A stretch of DNA of 64,000 nucleotides from Cryptomeria japonica (GCF_030272615.1 NC_081407.1:143350897-143414896), one strand, 5' to 3'; shown: positions 33,961 through 46,657, numbered from the stretch's first letter. Numbers and translations: made by a program. Notes: generated from the letters alone by a model not told the origin.

Positions 33961-35891
33961 TATCTACAGTTGAAATAAAAGCTAGGCCTGCTATTCCTGA
34001 TAATATATATAATTGGCAAGTGTTTGCAGATGATGAAGATATCATCAGAGTCATACAATGCATTAATGACTACGAAGGACAAAAAAATGATTGTAATGCA
34101 TTAGTAGAAGTGGTGGAAGATAGAGAAAAAATGTTTGGAAATGACATGGTCTAGTTGGAAACCAATGAAATCCCCAAAGGATTAGTAGAATTGGAAGGTA
34201 TGTTCAGTCACAGTTATAGTCATTTGCATCAACAGTCAACCACCAAGTTAGACAAGTTGGAGGAAGTGAACTTAGGGACATAATCATCCCCTAAGTTGGT
34301 ATATATTGGGAGGAACTTGTCTCCTCACATTAAAGCTAACCTTATTAATTTATTAAGGAAGTATAAACATATTTTTGCTTGGTCTTATGAAGACTTGAAG
34401 GCGTATAGATAAGATCTATTTCAGCATGAAGTCCCTTTACTTCCAGATGCTAAGCCTTTTTGATAGAAGCAAAGACATATCAACCCCCTTTTGGAAATCA
34501 AAATGCAACAAGAGTTAACCAAGTTGAGGGAAGGGGCGATCATTAAGCCTGTAAGGCATTCATCATGGGTGTCTAATTTAGTCCCAGTTAGAAAGAAGAA
34601 TGGGGAAATAAGGCTCTATGTTGATTTCAAGAATTTGAATGTTGCTTCTTTGAAACATAACTATTCTTCCCCCAATACGAAGGCAATGTTGCAAAGAGTA
34701 ACTGGCCATGACTTGTTGTCCATGATGGATGGGTTCTCAGAATATAATCAGGTGTTAGTGAAAGAGTCTGAATAGTTCAAGACTACTTTTACCACCCCTT
34801 GGGGGACGTATGTATATGTAAGGATGCCTTTTGGTTTAAAAAATACTGGAGCTACTTTTCAAAGAGAAATGGATGTAGCTTTCAAGGAATTCATCAAAAT
34901 TATCATGGTTGTATACCAAGACGATTTAACATGTTTCTCCAAAAGGGCAGATGACCACTACGAGCACTTGGAAAAAGTTTTCAATAAAGCTCTAGAGTTT
35001 GGTGTTTCTTTAAATCCAAAAAAGTGTCATTTTCCAGTCACTAAAAGGAAGTTGTTTGGGCATATTGTCTCCAAGGAAGGGGTTAGAATAGACATTGAAA
35101 GGGTTGAAGCCATAAACAATGTACCTAAGCCAAAGAATGTCAAAGGCATCCAATCTTTCTTGGGCAAGGTGAATTTTGTTAGAAGGTTCATTGTCAACTT
35201 TGTTGAAATAGTCAAGCCTATTGTTAGGCTACTTAAGAAAGGTACAAAGTTTTATTGGGATGAAGAAGCTATAAAGGCTTTTGGTGAAATTAAAAAGGCT
35301 ATTCAGGAGGCACCAATGTTGAAGTCTCCTGACTACAGTAAGCCCTTTTCATTATTTTCTTTTGCTTCTTATCATACAGTGGAGCCAGTCCTTCTTCAAA
35401 AGGATGCTGAAGGATATGAACACCCTATTGCTTTTTATAGTAAATCTCTACAAGCTGCAGAGCTGAAATATGAAATCATGGAGAAGAAAGCATATGCTTT
35501 GGTTAAAGTTGTAAAAGCATTTAGGCCATATCTTGTGAATGCACAAGTATTTGCTTATGTCCCACATGCAATTGTCAAGGACATCTTATCTCAATCCGAG
35601 GTCATTGGCAAAAGGTGCAAATGGATAACCAAAATTCAAGAGTTTGGTCTAGAGATTAAGATAACTAAATTGGTAAGAGGGTTAGGTCTTGCTAAGTTAA
35701 TGGTTGAATCAAATCTCCTTGATGTTGAAGTTAACAATGTTGAAATTGAAAATATCTTGGTCACAAGTATTGAGACACAACCCTGGTACTCAGAGATAGT
35801 ACATTTTTTAAGGGATGCAACATATTCGGAGGGAATGACCCCAAACCAGAGTAGGACATTGAAATTGAAGTCTCAAAAGTATGTCCTTATT
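33961..35891 (+). pseudogene. Reverse transcriptase and gypsy RNase H (element E)
   Basis: In the same frame as the upstream RNase H. A linker is followed by RT: L-R-K-Y-K-H-I-F-A-W-S near 34355, K-K-N-G-E-I-R-L-Y-V-D-F near 34590, M-P-F-G-L-K-N near 34824, and the catalytic Y-Q-D-D-L near 34913. F-L-G-K-V-N-F-V-R-R-F near 35155 marks the connection, and the gypsy RNase H follows (about 35330-35700). Nonsense codons at 34152, 34281, 34410, 34461, 34464 and 34773 break it; the last 356 codons are open. Unlike many gypsy RNase H domains, the expected F-x-x-x-x-D-A-S site is changed (F-S-F-A-S-Y near 35355), so this second domain may have lost catalytic activity, with the upstream RNase H as the active one. 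Confidence 0.85.
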
Positions 35892-37040
35892 TAGGGTGAT
35901 CTATATTGGTGAAATAGATATGGGGCATTATTGATGTGCTTAGATAAATACCAAGCTAGAAGGATGCTAACTGAAATGCATAATGGAGTATGTGGAGGCC
36001 ACTACTCTGCCAAGACCACAGCTGGCAAGATAGTCCGAGTTGGATACTATTGGCCTACTTTGTTCAAAGATGCCCATGAGCATGTTTGAAGGTGTGACCC
36101 CTCCCAAAAAATTTCTTCCAAGTTAAAATATGAAAGAGCTTTTCCCCTTAACCCAATTATAGTGGAAGCCCCTTTTGTCCAGTGGGGCATTGATTTTATT
36201 GGGGAAATAGTTGAGAAGTCGGGAAGAGGTCACAGATGGATCATAGTGGCCGCTGATTACTTCACTAAGTGGATTGAGGCTATACCTACTAAAAGAGCCA
36301 CTAGTAACATTGTCATTGATTTCCTAATGGATAATGTTATAACAAGATTTGGTGTTCCTATGAAACTGATAATGGATAATGCTATGAGTTTTAGATTAAA
36401 GGAGTTCACTGAATTTTGTACTAGCCATGGAATAATTATGGCTTATTCTTCACCATACCATCCTCAAGGAAATGGACAAGAAGAATCCAGCAATAAGAGC
36501 CTTTTGAATATTATTAATAAAATTCTTGAGGAGAACAAAAGGTCTTGGGATCAGAAACTAAAATTGGCCTTATGGGCAGACATGATTACTGTTAAGAAAG
36601 CAATTGGTGTATCACCATTTGAATTGGTTTATGGCACACAATATAGGGTGCCAGTCAATAACCTTCTTCCTATATACAAGTTCCTACAAGCTAAGGAGAT
36701 GGAGTTGTCAGAACCCATGGAAGACAGAATGATTCAAATGGTGGAAGTGGAAGAAATCAGGACTTTGGCTCATAAAAGAAATTTGAAGATTCAGTTGCAA
36801 TCCAAGTATCTTTTTGACAAAAGAACCACATTGAGAAAGTTTCAAATTGGTGACATGGTTCTTCAATGGAATCCAAGAGGGCAAGATAAAGGAAAGCACA
36901 GAAAATTTGAGTCATTATGGATGGGCCCTTCTATTGTTTGTGATCTTAATGGAAAAGGTTCATACTTTTTGCAGACAATGAATGGTGAGGTACAAGAATT
37001 TCCAGTGCATGGACAATTCCTAAAGCATTACTTCTCTTAA
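35892..37040 (+). pseudogene. Integrase (element E)
   Basis: In the same frame. A zinc-binding HHCC region is cut by stops at 35892, 35910 and 36087. The DDE core follows: G-I-D-F-I-G near 36187, I-M-D-N-A near 36372, and E in G-N-G-Q-E-E-S-S-N-K near 36470. The C-terminal domain (I-G-D-M-V-L near 36846, then a G-P-S-I-V core) ends at 37040. 292 codons are open from 36162. I see no chromodomain. Confidence 0.85.
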
Positions 37041-38658
37041 GTCCATGCACAATAGGTTGTAGTCTATATATATTTAGGTTTGTTTCTATTGGTTTTCATT
37101 AGGGCTTGTTTCTTTTGGTTTGTTCTCTAGAGTTTTTTGTATTCATGTGTTGATCTTGCAATCAACCATCCCCAATCAGAGCCGTTGTTATCACTATTTT
37201 GACTGTTGGGTGATTTTGTTCTCTAATCCACTAAGATCTGCAAAATTGTGCTTAGTACTTCATTTTTCCTCTGAGGGTTATTGGTCTAAGGGTTTAAGGT
37301 TTTTGTAATTTACCCTTCTTCTATCTTGAAATCCCTACATTATAATTCCTTGTTACTTTTTCAACTTAAGTGGAAGGGTCAGTCCATAGTGAGGAGAGGT
37401 TTCCCCTTTTAGGTTTTGCCTTAGGTCAGTCTTTAATAATGTTTTAATTTTTTGCTTTCCCCTAAGTTTTTATTTCTTTGTCGGGCTTCATAAAGATCGT
37501 GCAAGTGCTAATTGATCTAATGGTACACGCGATCTCACAAAGGGAAGTTGTGTGAGATTTACCTTTCACGAAGTGGCGAAAAGGTGGTAGGCCCCGGTAA
37601 AGCAATCACAAGGAAGGCTAAAGGACAAATATCTTCTAGTAGATCTAATGGTCCTCATTGTTTCATGATGAAAAGATGGGTGAGGTTTATCCTTCATGAA
37701 GTAGCGAAAGATTGGCGGACCCGGCAGGAAAGCTAAAGAATGAGTTAAGGATCATGCATCTCATTCATGATCTGATGGTTGGCGCTATTTCACATGGTGG
37801 AGATGTGCGAAGTTTACCTTTCACAAAGTAGTGAAAGGGTAGTGGGCCTAGCAAAAGGGTGGCTTGTAGGATAAAAGATGTGCATCTCCGAGAAGATCCA
37901 ATGGTGCACGTTGTTTCGTAGCCCAAAGCAATATGAAGTTTACTCTTCGCAAAGTAGCAAAAAGGAGCTAGAAGCTATGCAGTGGATGAGGTGGCATTAT
38001 AGCTAGATGTCTGGCTAAGGTAAAAGGTGATCTGTCAGTAGGACATGTGGCTCTGAATGGATCATGAGAGGCCCATTTGATTAAGTGGCAATATTGATGA
38101 AATCCATGACTAGATAAGACATGTGGTGGTTTAGATGTAGAGATTGATAAAGTTTTTGAGCAAATTAATGGCCAACACGTGGGGGCTATTTGTTGAGAAT
38201 CGGTAGGACAAGTGGATTCCATGTAAGAGGGCCCACTTTAAAGGTTAAAGGAGTTATAAGTTGCACATCTCAAAATTAATCCAACGAAGTGCAATGTTTG
38301 ACAATGAAAAGATGAGGGGTTTTTATCCTTCACGAAACAACAAAATGGCAAGACACTTAGAAAATTCTTTGTGGTCTGTTGGAGCGATATTTCGAATTCA
38401 ATTGCAAATTGATTACCAAAGCATGTGGCTTAATGTTTCTATTCAATGCTCAATTTCCATAATAAGCTTCACATTAGCTGAAACCTTGGCAATATTTCGA
38501 AGAGTCTTGCAGAGGAACTGGTGCACAAAGCGAATTTCTTTAGGTGAACAAGTAAGTTTCTGACTATTGTTTGACACTTACAGTTTGAATTGGTATCATT
38601 GGGTGCTTGAATTATCAAAGGTCTGTTAAGTTTTAATTGAAATAACTATAATTCAAAG
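37041..38658 (+). other. Spacer of element E with tandem hairpin repeats
   Basis: A 1.6 kb non-coding region between pol and the extra ORF. The first 450 bases are T-rich. From 37514 there are four clear units of 126-128 bp and a displaced fifth near 38275. Confidence 0.6.
37514..38356 (+). repeat. 127-bp tandem repeat with conserved hairpin
   Basis: Units start with GATCTAATGG-like words at 37514, 37642, 37769 and 37895; a fifth, near 38275, follows after about 250 bases of other sequence. Each holds a TTTACCTTTCACGAAGTAGC-like core whose arms can pair. The third unit (37817-37838) forms a perfect 8-bp stem around AAAGTA. Confidence 0.75.
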
Positions 38659-39242
38659 ATGGCACCTCAAAGAGATTTCATAGGGAAGGTGAATTATCAG
38701 GAGAGAGCCATTTGTGACAATTTCTTAGAACAATTAAGTATGTGTACTAATGTCGTAGCAAAAATGAAAGAATTAGTGCCCAAAGCTCCCTGCTTGAGAA
38801 TTGGTGATGGTTTATATGACAAAGGGAACTGGTTAAGGGATTCATAGATAGGGATATTAGGTCTGGGACTCTTCAAAGTGGGATTTGGCCAAATAAATTC
38901 CTTTGCTCCAATTAATAGTATATGGGAGTTAGACGTTGGAAAGCTCATAGTCCCTGGGGTTTTCATGGATGTGGACCTATTGACCCAGATTGCAAATAAA
39001 TATGACCCTGTTGCTAGATGTGTGAGAAATGTGAATGGGGGATCATTAATTGAAATAAATGATGATGAGTTTAGGAAAGTATTCAGACTCAGTGAGGTGT
39101 CAAATTATTTAGAGCCCGTCAATTTTGAAACACTTGCACAGCTCTATAATATTCAGAGAGATCACCTCAGGAGTGGCCCTTTGGAAGAATTATTTATCAA
39201 AATAGGAGGATTAACTGTTGTAGGCCCTAACACCATGGAACC
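38659..39242 (+). pseudogene. Extra ORF of element E, first part
   Basis: It starts with ATG-GCA-CCT at 38659, is broken by a stop near 38846, and continues to 39242, where element H is inserted. No enzyme motif is visible. I-E-I-N-D-D-E-F near 39052 resembles a signature seen in other extra ORFs of the window. It continues at 46663 after the insertion. It would be expressed from the same RNA as pol or from a subgenomic RNA. Confidence 0.6.
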
Positions 39243-40778
39243 TGATAACACAATGATGAACAGTGAGTACCAAACCAATACTGAGAGGGGGGGTGAATCA
39301 GTATAGGTACAAAAACTTTTCCTGAACCGGTTTGACTGCAAATAGTGAACTTGACTAGCAATCACTAACCCCGGTTATAAACCAAAATACTACTGGTTAA
39401 GCACAATGAGACTATGAAAGATATAAACCGGAAACACTTATCTTACCACACAACCTACACCCTCATTTCCATATTATCCTTGTGCATAAACAGGTAATCT
39501 ATCATCAAAAATATAATAACTTGCTAGATCAACATGATTCACCTCTGGATAGAAATCAACAAAGCATCACATGAAAAAGACATCACATATGACACACATA
39601 TTTTTCATGTGGAAACCCAACTGGGAAAAACTATGGTGGGGATGAATACCCACAAGTTGTTTTTGAGCTCTTTAGAAGTCCGCTCTGTTAGAAGCCTAGT
39701 ACGGTTAAAGACTGTTACAACAAGTTCTGTTAGGAACCGATCCTATTGGGGATCACCCAATTAAGGGATGGCTAGAATACCCAGTTAAGGGTTAAACCCT
39801 GTTAAGGGTTACCTTGTTAGAGGATTTTATGAACTCAATGGCTCTGAGTCACCCTGTTAAAGGATTTACAACAAGATGGTTAAAGCTACCCTATTAAGGG
39901 ATTGTCCAACTGTTGAAGTGATTAGAGATCAACATGTATTACAATGATCTGGTAATAGCACTCTATGCCAATGCAGACCCGCTTTAGTTCCTTTCTTCTG
40001 CATACACACTCTGCAAGTATCAACCCTCTTATTTGGTCTGGCAAGAATCATGTATCTTTGCACTTAGATACACACACAACATTTGCCAACAACCTCAACA
40101 TGAAACACAACATCGACCTTATAGAAAATAGATAGATTGGTAATCATAAACCCTAAACCCTAAACATTTAGGTTGAGAAATTTAGTCGGTTCAATCCTAA
40201 CCATTGAATAGTTTGCATTTGAATACAATGGTCTTGAAAAAATCTCAAGACATTGTCCATCGTTCGTTCTTCACCGCTTCTTGGAGGCGATAACCCATCA
40301 CGCATTCTCCACCATTTGCAGAGACTTCGCACATTCCCGAGGTGGATACGATCAATCTCCTTCATGCAAGATCCTTCACATGCATGAGACTAACGTGGTA
40401 ACATGATCTGATCTCCATTACAATACTAACTCAACACACAATGCCATCAGTTGAATCACATAGGCTTGAAACACTTCAACCAGAAAACCTGAAGCTGAGA
40501 CTACCAACCAGTAGTCATACCATATTAAACTGCTTCACCTTTTGCACATATACCTATTCTCAACATTATACTAGTTCACTTTTCCAGGTGCTTAACTACA
40601 ATAAACTTGTTCACTCTTCATCATATTACTGGTTTGCTCTTTCAGCATATTACCAGTTTACTCTTTCAGCATATTACTAGTTCTCTCTTGAGAATATTAT
40701 CGGTTCATTCTTTCAGTATATGGATATCAATGACAACACAATATCATCATGTCAACATATTCTGCACATATGCCAACA
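39243..40778 (-). repeat. 3' LTR of element H (left on the plus strand)
   Basis: 1,536 bp, TGATAACACA to TGCCAACA in plus-strand reading. It matches 45188-46657; that copy lacks about 54 bases present here near 39857-39912, where short CCCTATT/CCCTGTT repeats lie. The conserved hairpin motif is at 39606-39643, and the U3 half has ACCGGT-type repeats. Confidence 0.92.
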
Positions 40779-40960
40779 ATCTCCCCCTTTGGCATTGATG
40801 ACAATACACAAAGATATCTCTCTTTCTACATCACATCTTGTCCTTAATACTATAGATATCTTTTCCATTTCACATCTTCTCCCCCTTTGACAACAATGCC
40901 AAAGTGGAGGCACAAGCTTCCCCATTCCACTATGCTGCTCCCCCTGAGGAGTAGCATCCT
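40779..40960 (-). other. Polypurine tracts of element H
   Basis: CCAAAGGGGGAGAT on the minus strand abuts the LTR. A second CAAAGGGGGAGAAG (about 40878) and a CAGGGGGAGCAG (about 40942) follow. Confidence 0.7.
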
Positions 40961-41032
40961 TCAACACATCAATCCTGAAAAGATATAGCAAAGTAAGATT
41001 TGACTGATGTGGAGCACAAACCTTTAGATTAC

Positions 41033-41893
41033 CTATTGAAGGGGCATCACCCCTAATTCACCTCTCAGATAGGTAAAGGTAGCCTTTGGTAGAGGCTTGG
41101 TGAATATGCCTGCTAACTGCTCCTTACTGAAAACATGTTCCAATACCACCTCTTTGTTCTGAACCTTTTCCCTTAAGAAATGATACATGAGTTCAAAGTG
41201 CTTGGTTCTAGCATGTAAAAATGGATACTTGGAAATGTTAATTGCACTTGTATTGTCACAAAATATACTTATCGGTTTAGATATAGGAACTTTGAGGCCA
41301 TTCAATACATGCTTCATCCAAATAGTCTGGGTGCAGTTCATAAAAGCTGCAACATACTCCACTTCTACTGTAGATTGAGAGATACAACTCTATTTTTTAC
41401 TCATCCATGAGACTAGTCTACCATCGAGAAAGAATGCACCACTGGTTGTGCTCTTCCAGTCATCCACATTAGCAGCCCAATCAGCATCTATGAACACTTT
41501 CAGATTGAAATCATCATTGTATGGATACCATAATCCATAGTCAATAGTTCCCTTCAGATATCTAAGAATCCGCTTGACTACTACCAAGTGAGATTCTCTT
41601 GGGCTCTGTTGAAACCGAGCAGTAATACCCATTGCATGTGCAATGTCTAGCCTGTTATGCACTACATAATGCAACTTACCAATCATTGATCGGTATTCCT
41701 TCTCATTTACCAATGCTGAGTCATCCTCTTTTGATAGTTTACAACTAGTTACCATTGGTGTATCAACTAGTTTGTTGTCTTCCATGCCAAAGGTCTTCAA
41801 CACCTCTTTGGCATACTTGGATTGAGTAATAAAGATTCCATCTTTCATTTGCTGAATCTGTAGTCCAATGAAGAACTTAATCTCCCCTATGAG
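41033..41893 (-). pseudogene. RNase H of element H
   Basis: In one frame with RT. S-K-Y-A-K-E-V-L near 41825, G-K-L-H-Y-V-V-H-N near 41680, D-A-D-W-A-A near 41485, C-D-N-T-S-A-I near 41260, and A-G-I-F-T-K-P-L-P near 41105, ending at 41033. Stops near 41880 and 41388 fit Gln codons turned to stop. Confidence 0.85.
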
Positions 41894-42466
41894 TTACATC
41901 TCAAACTCCTTTTTCATCTCATCTACAAAGTCATGACTCATCATGTCATCTCCACCAAAGATTATGTCATCAACAAATACTTCATAGATCAAAATCTGAT
42001 CTCCTTCTAATTTCAAGTAGATATTGCTATCTTCATTTGTTCTTTCAAATCCAATCTTCACAAGATGGGAGTGCAAGCGTTCATACCATGCTCTAGGTGC
42101 CTGCTTCAGACCATACAAGGCTTTGTGCAGCCTACACACCATGTCACTATCTTTTGATAGGGCAATCCCATATGGTTGCTCTATATACACTTCCTCTTCA
42201 AGTATTCCATTTAGAAATGCAGATTTTACATCCATTTGGTATACCTTGAATCCTTTAAAAGCTGCATATGCAAGAAGCATACAAACTCCTTCCAATCTTG
42301 TTACTGGAGCAAAGGTTTCTCTATAGTCTTCTCCTTCTTCTTGGGCATATCCTTTACATACTAGTCTGGCTTTGTTCCTTACCACTATGTCATCCTCATT
42401 AAGTTTATTTCTGAAGACCCATTTGGTTCCAATGACATTTTTATGCTCCAGTTTGGGTACCAAAGA
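41894..42466 (-). pseudogene. Reverse transcriptase of element H
   Basis: 189 codons are open. [10 protein letters not shown] near 42425, [12 protein letters not shown] near 42240, [12 protein letters not shown] near 42115, and the catalytic F-V-D-D near 41970, all intact. A TGA stands upstream, where F has a Trp codon. Confidence 0.88.
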
Positions 42467-43729
42467 TCATGTACCATTCTTCTCTATCTGATCAAGTTCC
42501 TCTTCCATTGCCTTGATCCAATCTTCATCTTTATGTGCCTCTTTGAATGATTTAGCCTCAAATTTAGAGATCATACATGAGTTTTCTTTGACATTTCTTC
42601 TTGTAAGAATTCTTGCATCTTTGTCTCCTATGATCTGCTTTGGATCATGATTGAGTTTTACATACCTAGGTATATTCTTAACAGATTCCTCTTGCTTTTC
42701 TTCTTCATCCTCATCTTCATCAGCATCAGCATCCATCGATGTAGGAGCACAATTACTGGTACTGCGTTGATTTGCAACTAGTTCCTAGAAGGTTACTACC
42801 AGTTAATCTCCTACATGCTCTCTGCCAGTTTCCTCAGGTTTCTTAGAGTTTTCATTAACCCTAACATTGATGCTTTTAACAATTCTCCATGTCCTATTAT
42901 TGAAACATTTGAGAGCTTTTCTCTTTGTGGAATATGCTAGGAATATTGCCTCATCACATTTAGCATCAAACTTGCTCTGATGTTCACTCCTCTTGATATA
43001 ACATTTACTACCAAACACTCTGAAGTAGCTTACCACTGTTGTCTTATTGGTCTAGTACTCATAGGGAGTCTTATCCTTTCCTTTCTTAATGAGTACCCAG
43101 TTCATTGTGTAGACTACAGTGCTCATCGCTTCTCTCCAAAAGGTGTGAGAAACCTTTCCTTGGATTAACATGGTTCTAACTGCTTCAACCATAGTCTGGT
43201 TGTTCCTCTCTGCTAAGCCATTCTATTGTGGAGTCCAGGGGGCAGACAATTGCCTCTTGATGCCATTCTCTTCACAATATTTATTGAATTCACCGGAAGT
43301 GAATTCTCCTCCTTGATTAGTTCTAAGGCATTTGATTCTTCTACCACTTTCCTTTTCTACCAGTGCTCTGAAAGCTTTGAACTTTCCAAATGCTTCAAAC
43401 TTATCCTTCAAGAATGTGACCCACATCATTCTTGAGAAATCATATGTAAGAATCATAAAATACCTATCTCGCTACACACTCCTAGTTTTCATAGGACCAC
43501 ACAAATCAATATGCACAAGATCAAGTAAATTGTCTACAGTGAAAGATTTACCTTTGAAGGTTGAGGAAGACATTTTCCCCAGTTGACACTCTCTGCACAA
43601 AGGATTTTCCAGTTTGCTCAGCACCGGTAATCGTCTAACTGCCTTGATCTTACTGGCCTTCACAATATTATCAAAGTTTGCATGGCAAAGTCTCTTATGC
43701 CATATCCAGCTATCTTCAAACTTAGCCAT
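42467..43729 (-). pseudogene. Integrase and linker of element H
   Basis: One frame. Pre-integrase W-H-K-R-L-C-H-A-N-F near 43690, H-I-D-L-C-G-P near 43500 (first Asp), then L-R-T-N-Q-G-G-E-F near 43315, where the second catalytic Asp is Asn. A TAG follows T-P-Q near 43223. The linker towards RT is acidic (42670-42740) and carries R-Y-V-K-L-N-H. Confidence 0.85.
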
Positions 43730-43756
43730 AAGACATGTACTGACATTAGCATTTAG

Positions 43757-44152
43757 CTAAAATAGGTTATCTTTGGTCTGCATACTGGTAGCCATCAGTT
43801 CACCACTCTTTCCTTTAATTTTGTACACTCCATTTTTGAATTCCAAAGTGAGTCCATTATTATTTAGTTGAGCAACACTCAAAAGGTTGTGCCTTAGACC
43901 TTCTACCCAATACACATTGTCAGTACTGCTCTTTCCATTCAGAGAGATGGACCCTCTACCTTTGACCATACATGGTGCATCATTACCAAAATGAACCACA
44001 CCACCATCATACTCTTCCAGAGAAAGAAACTTACTCTCGTCACCAGTCATATGGTGAGAACAACCACTGCCAATAATCCACTCATTGGAATTATCAAAGC
44101 GGGAGACAAGAGCCTTCTTGTCTAACACATCTTCCTTGACTACTACAAACAC
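43757..44152 (-). pseudogene. Protease of element H
   Basis: The active site reads I-I-G-S-G-C-S-H-H-M near 44070: the catalytic Asp of D-S-G has become Gly. The rest of the domain is preserved up to V-E-G-L-R-H-N-L-L-S-V. It is in a different frame from gag, so one indel separates them near 44160-44200. Confidence 0.82.
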
Positions 44153-44201
44153 AATATCCTCATTTTCTTCATCTTCTGATTCCTCCTCAGTGACACCTTC
44201 A

Positions 44202-45116
44202 TCAACTGCTACAAAACAGTTTCTCCGAATTTCCTCCTTTGAACTTCTTGAACTTTTCTAGTTTGTCCTTGCTATCACCATTAGGATAGTTTACAACAAT
44301 GTGTCCTATTTGGTTACAAGAGAAGCATTTCAAAGGAAGTTTACCTCTATATTTACTGGTTCCCTTAGGAAGTCTCTTAGCAAGAAGAGCTTCAAATTCC
44401 ATCAGGATCTCCTCATCATCCATTTCTCTGCTCCGTCTTGGTTTGCCACTGCTACTAGCTTCTTTGCCTTTTCTAGATGGTGTAGCAGATGCTCTAAAGG
44501 CTGATTTAGTCTTCTGAACACTGCCATCAAAGCTAGTTAGCTCATAGGCTGTCAACTTTACGATGATGGATTCTAGGGATACCTTAGTCTTATCTATTGA
44601 CCCCAACTCCTGAATAGCAGCAACCCTTATTGCATAGACTAGTAATAAGGATCTCAAAACTTTGCTAACAATAGTGGAATCTTCCAATTTACCACATGCA
44701 CTCTTGATATCTCCAACAAAAGTTTTGATTCTAATTCCATATTGTTGAATGGTCTCTCCTTCAACCATCTACATGTCTTCAAACTTTCCTCTAAGGCTTT
44801 CTTCCTTACCTTGTTTCACATGCTCATCACTGCCATAGATGTTCTCAAGAGTATCCCATACTTCTTTGCGATTCTCTTTGTCCTGAACATCAATAAACTC
44901 AATGTCAGATAAACTACTGATTAGGGCTTCCATGACTTGCCCATTCTCTTGAATCTCTCTCTTTTGGTCATCAGTGAGAGTACCGGTAGGGATAACATAA
45001 ACATTCTCAACATAGCTCCAATGTTGAGCACCCATGCTTCTGATGTATATCTTCATTTTGTCCTTCCATATTTTAAAGTTATCTCTATTGAACTTTTGAC
45101 CTTCCCTCTTCATCAT
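44202..45116 (-). pseudogene. Gag of element H
   Basis: From ATG at 45116, about 60 bases after the primer-binding site, one frame with a single TAG near 44769. It carries a UBN2-type gag and ends with a zinc knuckle C-F-S-C-N-Q-I-G-H-I-V-V-N-Y near 44330-44290, whose last Cys is Tyr. Confidence 0.85.
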
Positions 45117-45173
45117 TACAATAGGATCTTTCCCTCAAGCGGTTAAGCTTACAACACAGAGGACTTGGAGGTA

Positions 45174-45187
45174 GCTTTTATACCAAT
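45174..45187 (-). other. Primer-binding site of element H
   Basis: The minus strand reads ATTGGTATAAAAGC directly after the 5' LTR. Two positions differ from the initiator-Met consensus. Confidence 0.75.
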
Positions 45188-46657
45188 TGATAATGCAATG
45201 ATTAATAGTGAGTACCAAACCGATACTAAGAGGGGGGGGTGAATTAGTACAGGTACAAATTTTTTTCCTAAATTGGTTTGACTGCAAATAGTGAACTTGA
45301 CCGACAATCACTAACACCGGTCATAAACCAAAATACTACCAGTTAAGCACAATGAGACTATGAAAGATATAAACTGAAAACACTTATCTTACCACACAAC
45401 CTACACCCTCATTTCCACATTATCCTTGTGCATAAATAGGTAATCTATCATCATAAATATAATAACTTGCTAGATCAACATGATTCACCTCTTGACAGAA
45501 ATCAACAAAGCATCACATGAAAAAGACATCACACATTTTTCATGTGGAAACCCAACTGGGAAAAACCACGGTGGGGATGAATACCCACAAGCTATTTTTG
45601 AACTCTTTAGAAGTACGCTATGTTAGAAGCCTAGTCTGGTTAAAGACTTTTACAACAAGTTCTGTTACGAACCGATCCTGTTAGGGATCACCTGGTTAAG
45701 GGAAGGCTAGAATACCCGGTTAAGGGTTAAACCCTATTAAGGGTTACCTTGTTAGAGGATTTTATGAACTCAATGGCTTTGAGTCACCCTATTGAAGTGA
45801 TTAGAGATCAACAGGTATTACAATGATCTGGTAATAGCACTCAATGCCAATGCAGACCCACTTTTGTTCCTTTCTTCTACATACACACTCTGCAAGTATC
45901 AACCCTCTTATCTAGTTTGGCAAGTATCACGTATCTTTGCACTTAGATACACACACAACATTTGCCAACAACCTCAACATGAAACACAACATCGAACTTA
46001 TAGAAAATAGATAGGTCGGTAATCATAAACCCTAAACCCTAAACATTTAGGTTGAGCAATTCAGTTGGTTCAATCCTGACCATTGAACAGTTTACATTTG
46101 AATACAACGGTATTGAACAGATCTCAAGGCATTCTCCATTGTTCGTTCTTCACTGCTTCTTGGAGGCGATAACCCATCACATGTTCTCCACCATTTGCAG
46201 AGACTTTGCACATTCCCGAGGTGTATAGGATCAATCTCCTTCATGCAATATCCTTCACGTCCACAAGACTGATGTGGCAACATGATCTGATCAAAATTAC
46301 AATGCTAATTCAACACACAATGCCATCAGTTGAATCACACAGGCTTGAAACACTTTAACCAGAAACCCTGAAGCTGAAACTACCAACCGGTAGTCATACC
46401 ATATTAAATCACTTCACCTTTTGCACATATACTGGTTCTCAACATTATACCGGTTCACTTTTCAAGTTGCTTAACTACAATAAACCTATTCACTCTTCAT
46501 CATATTACCGGTTCACTCTTTCAACATATTACTGGTTTACTCTTTCAACATATTACTGGTTCTCTCTTGAGCATATTACCAATTCCATCTTTCAGCATAT
46601 TGACATCAATGACAACACAATATCATCATGTCAACATATTCTGCACATATGCCAACA
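45188..46657 (-). repeat. 5' LTR of element H (right on the plus strand)
   Basis: 1,470 bp, paired with 39243-40778. The hairpin motif is at 45541-45577. A U3 array of ATTACCGGTTCACTCTTTCA-like units is at about 46430-46600. Confidence 0.92.

Larger units (their letters stand above)
39243..46657 (-). mobile_element. Element H: Ty1/copia element nested in E
   Basis: 7,415 bp on the minus strand, with both LTRs, primer-binding site, gag, protease, integrase, RT, RNase H and polypurine tracts. GAACC flanks it on both sides (39238-39242 and 46658-46662), a perfect 5-bp target duplication. The coding order is that of copia. It is dead: catalytic Asp residues of protease and integrase are replaced and there are many stops. 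Confidence 0.95.
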
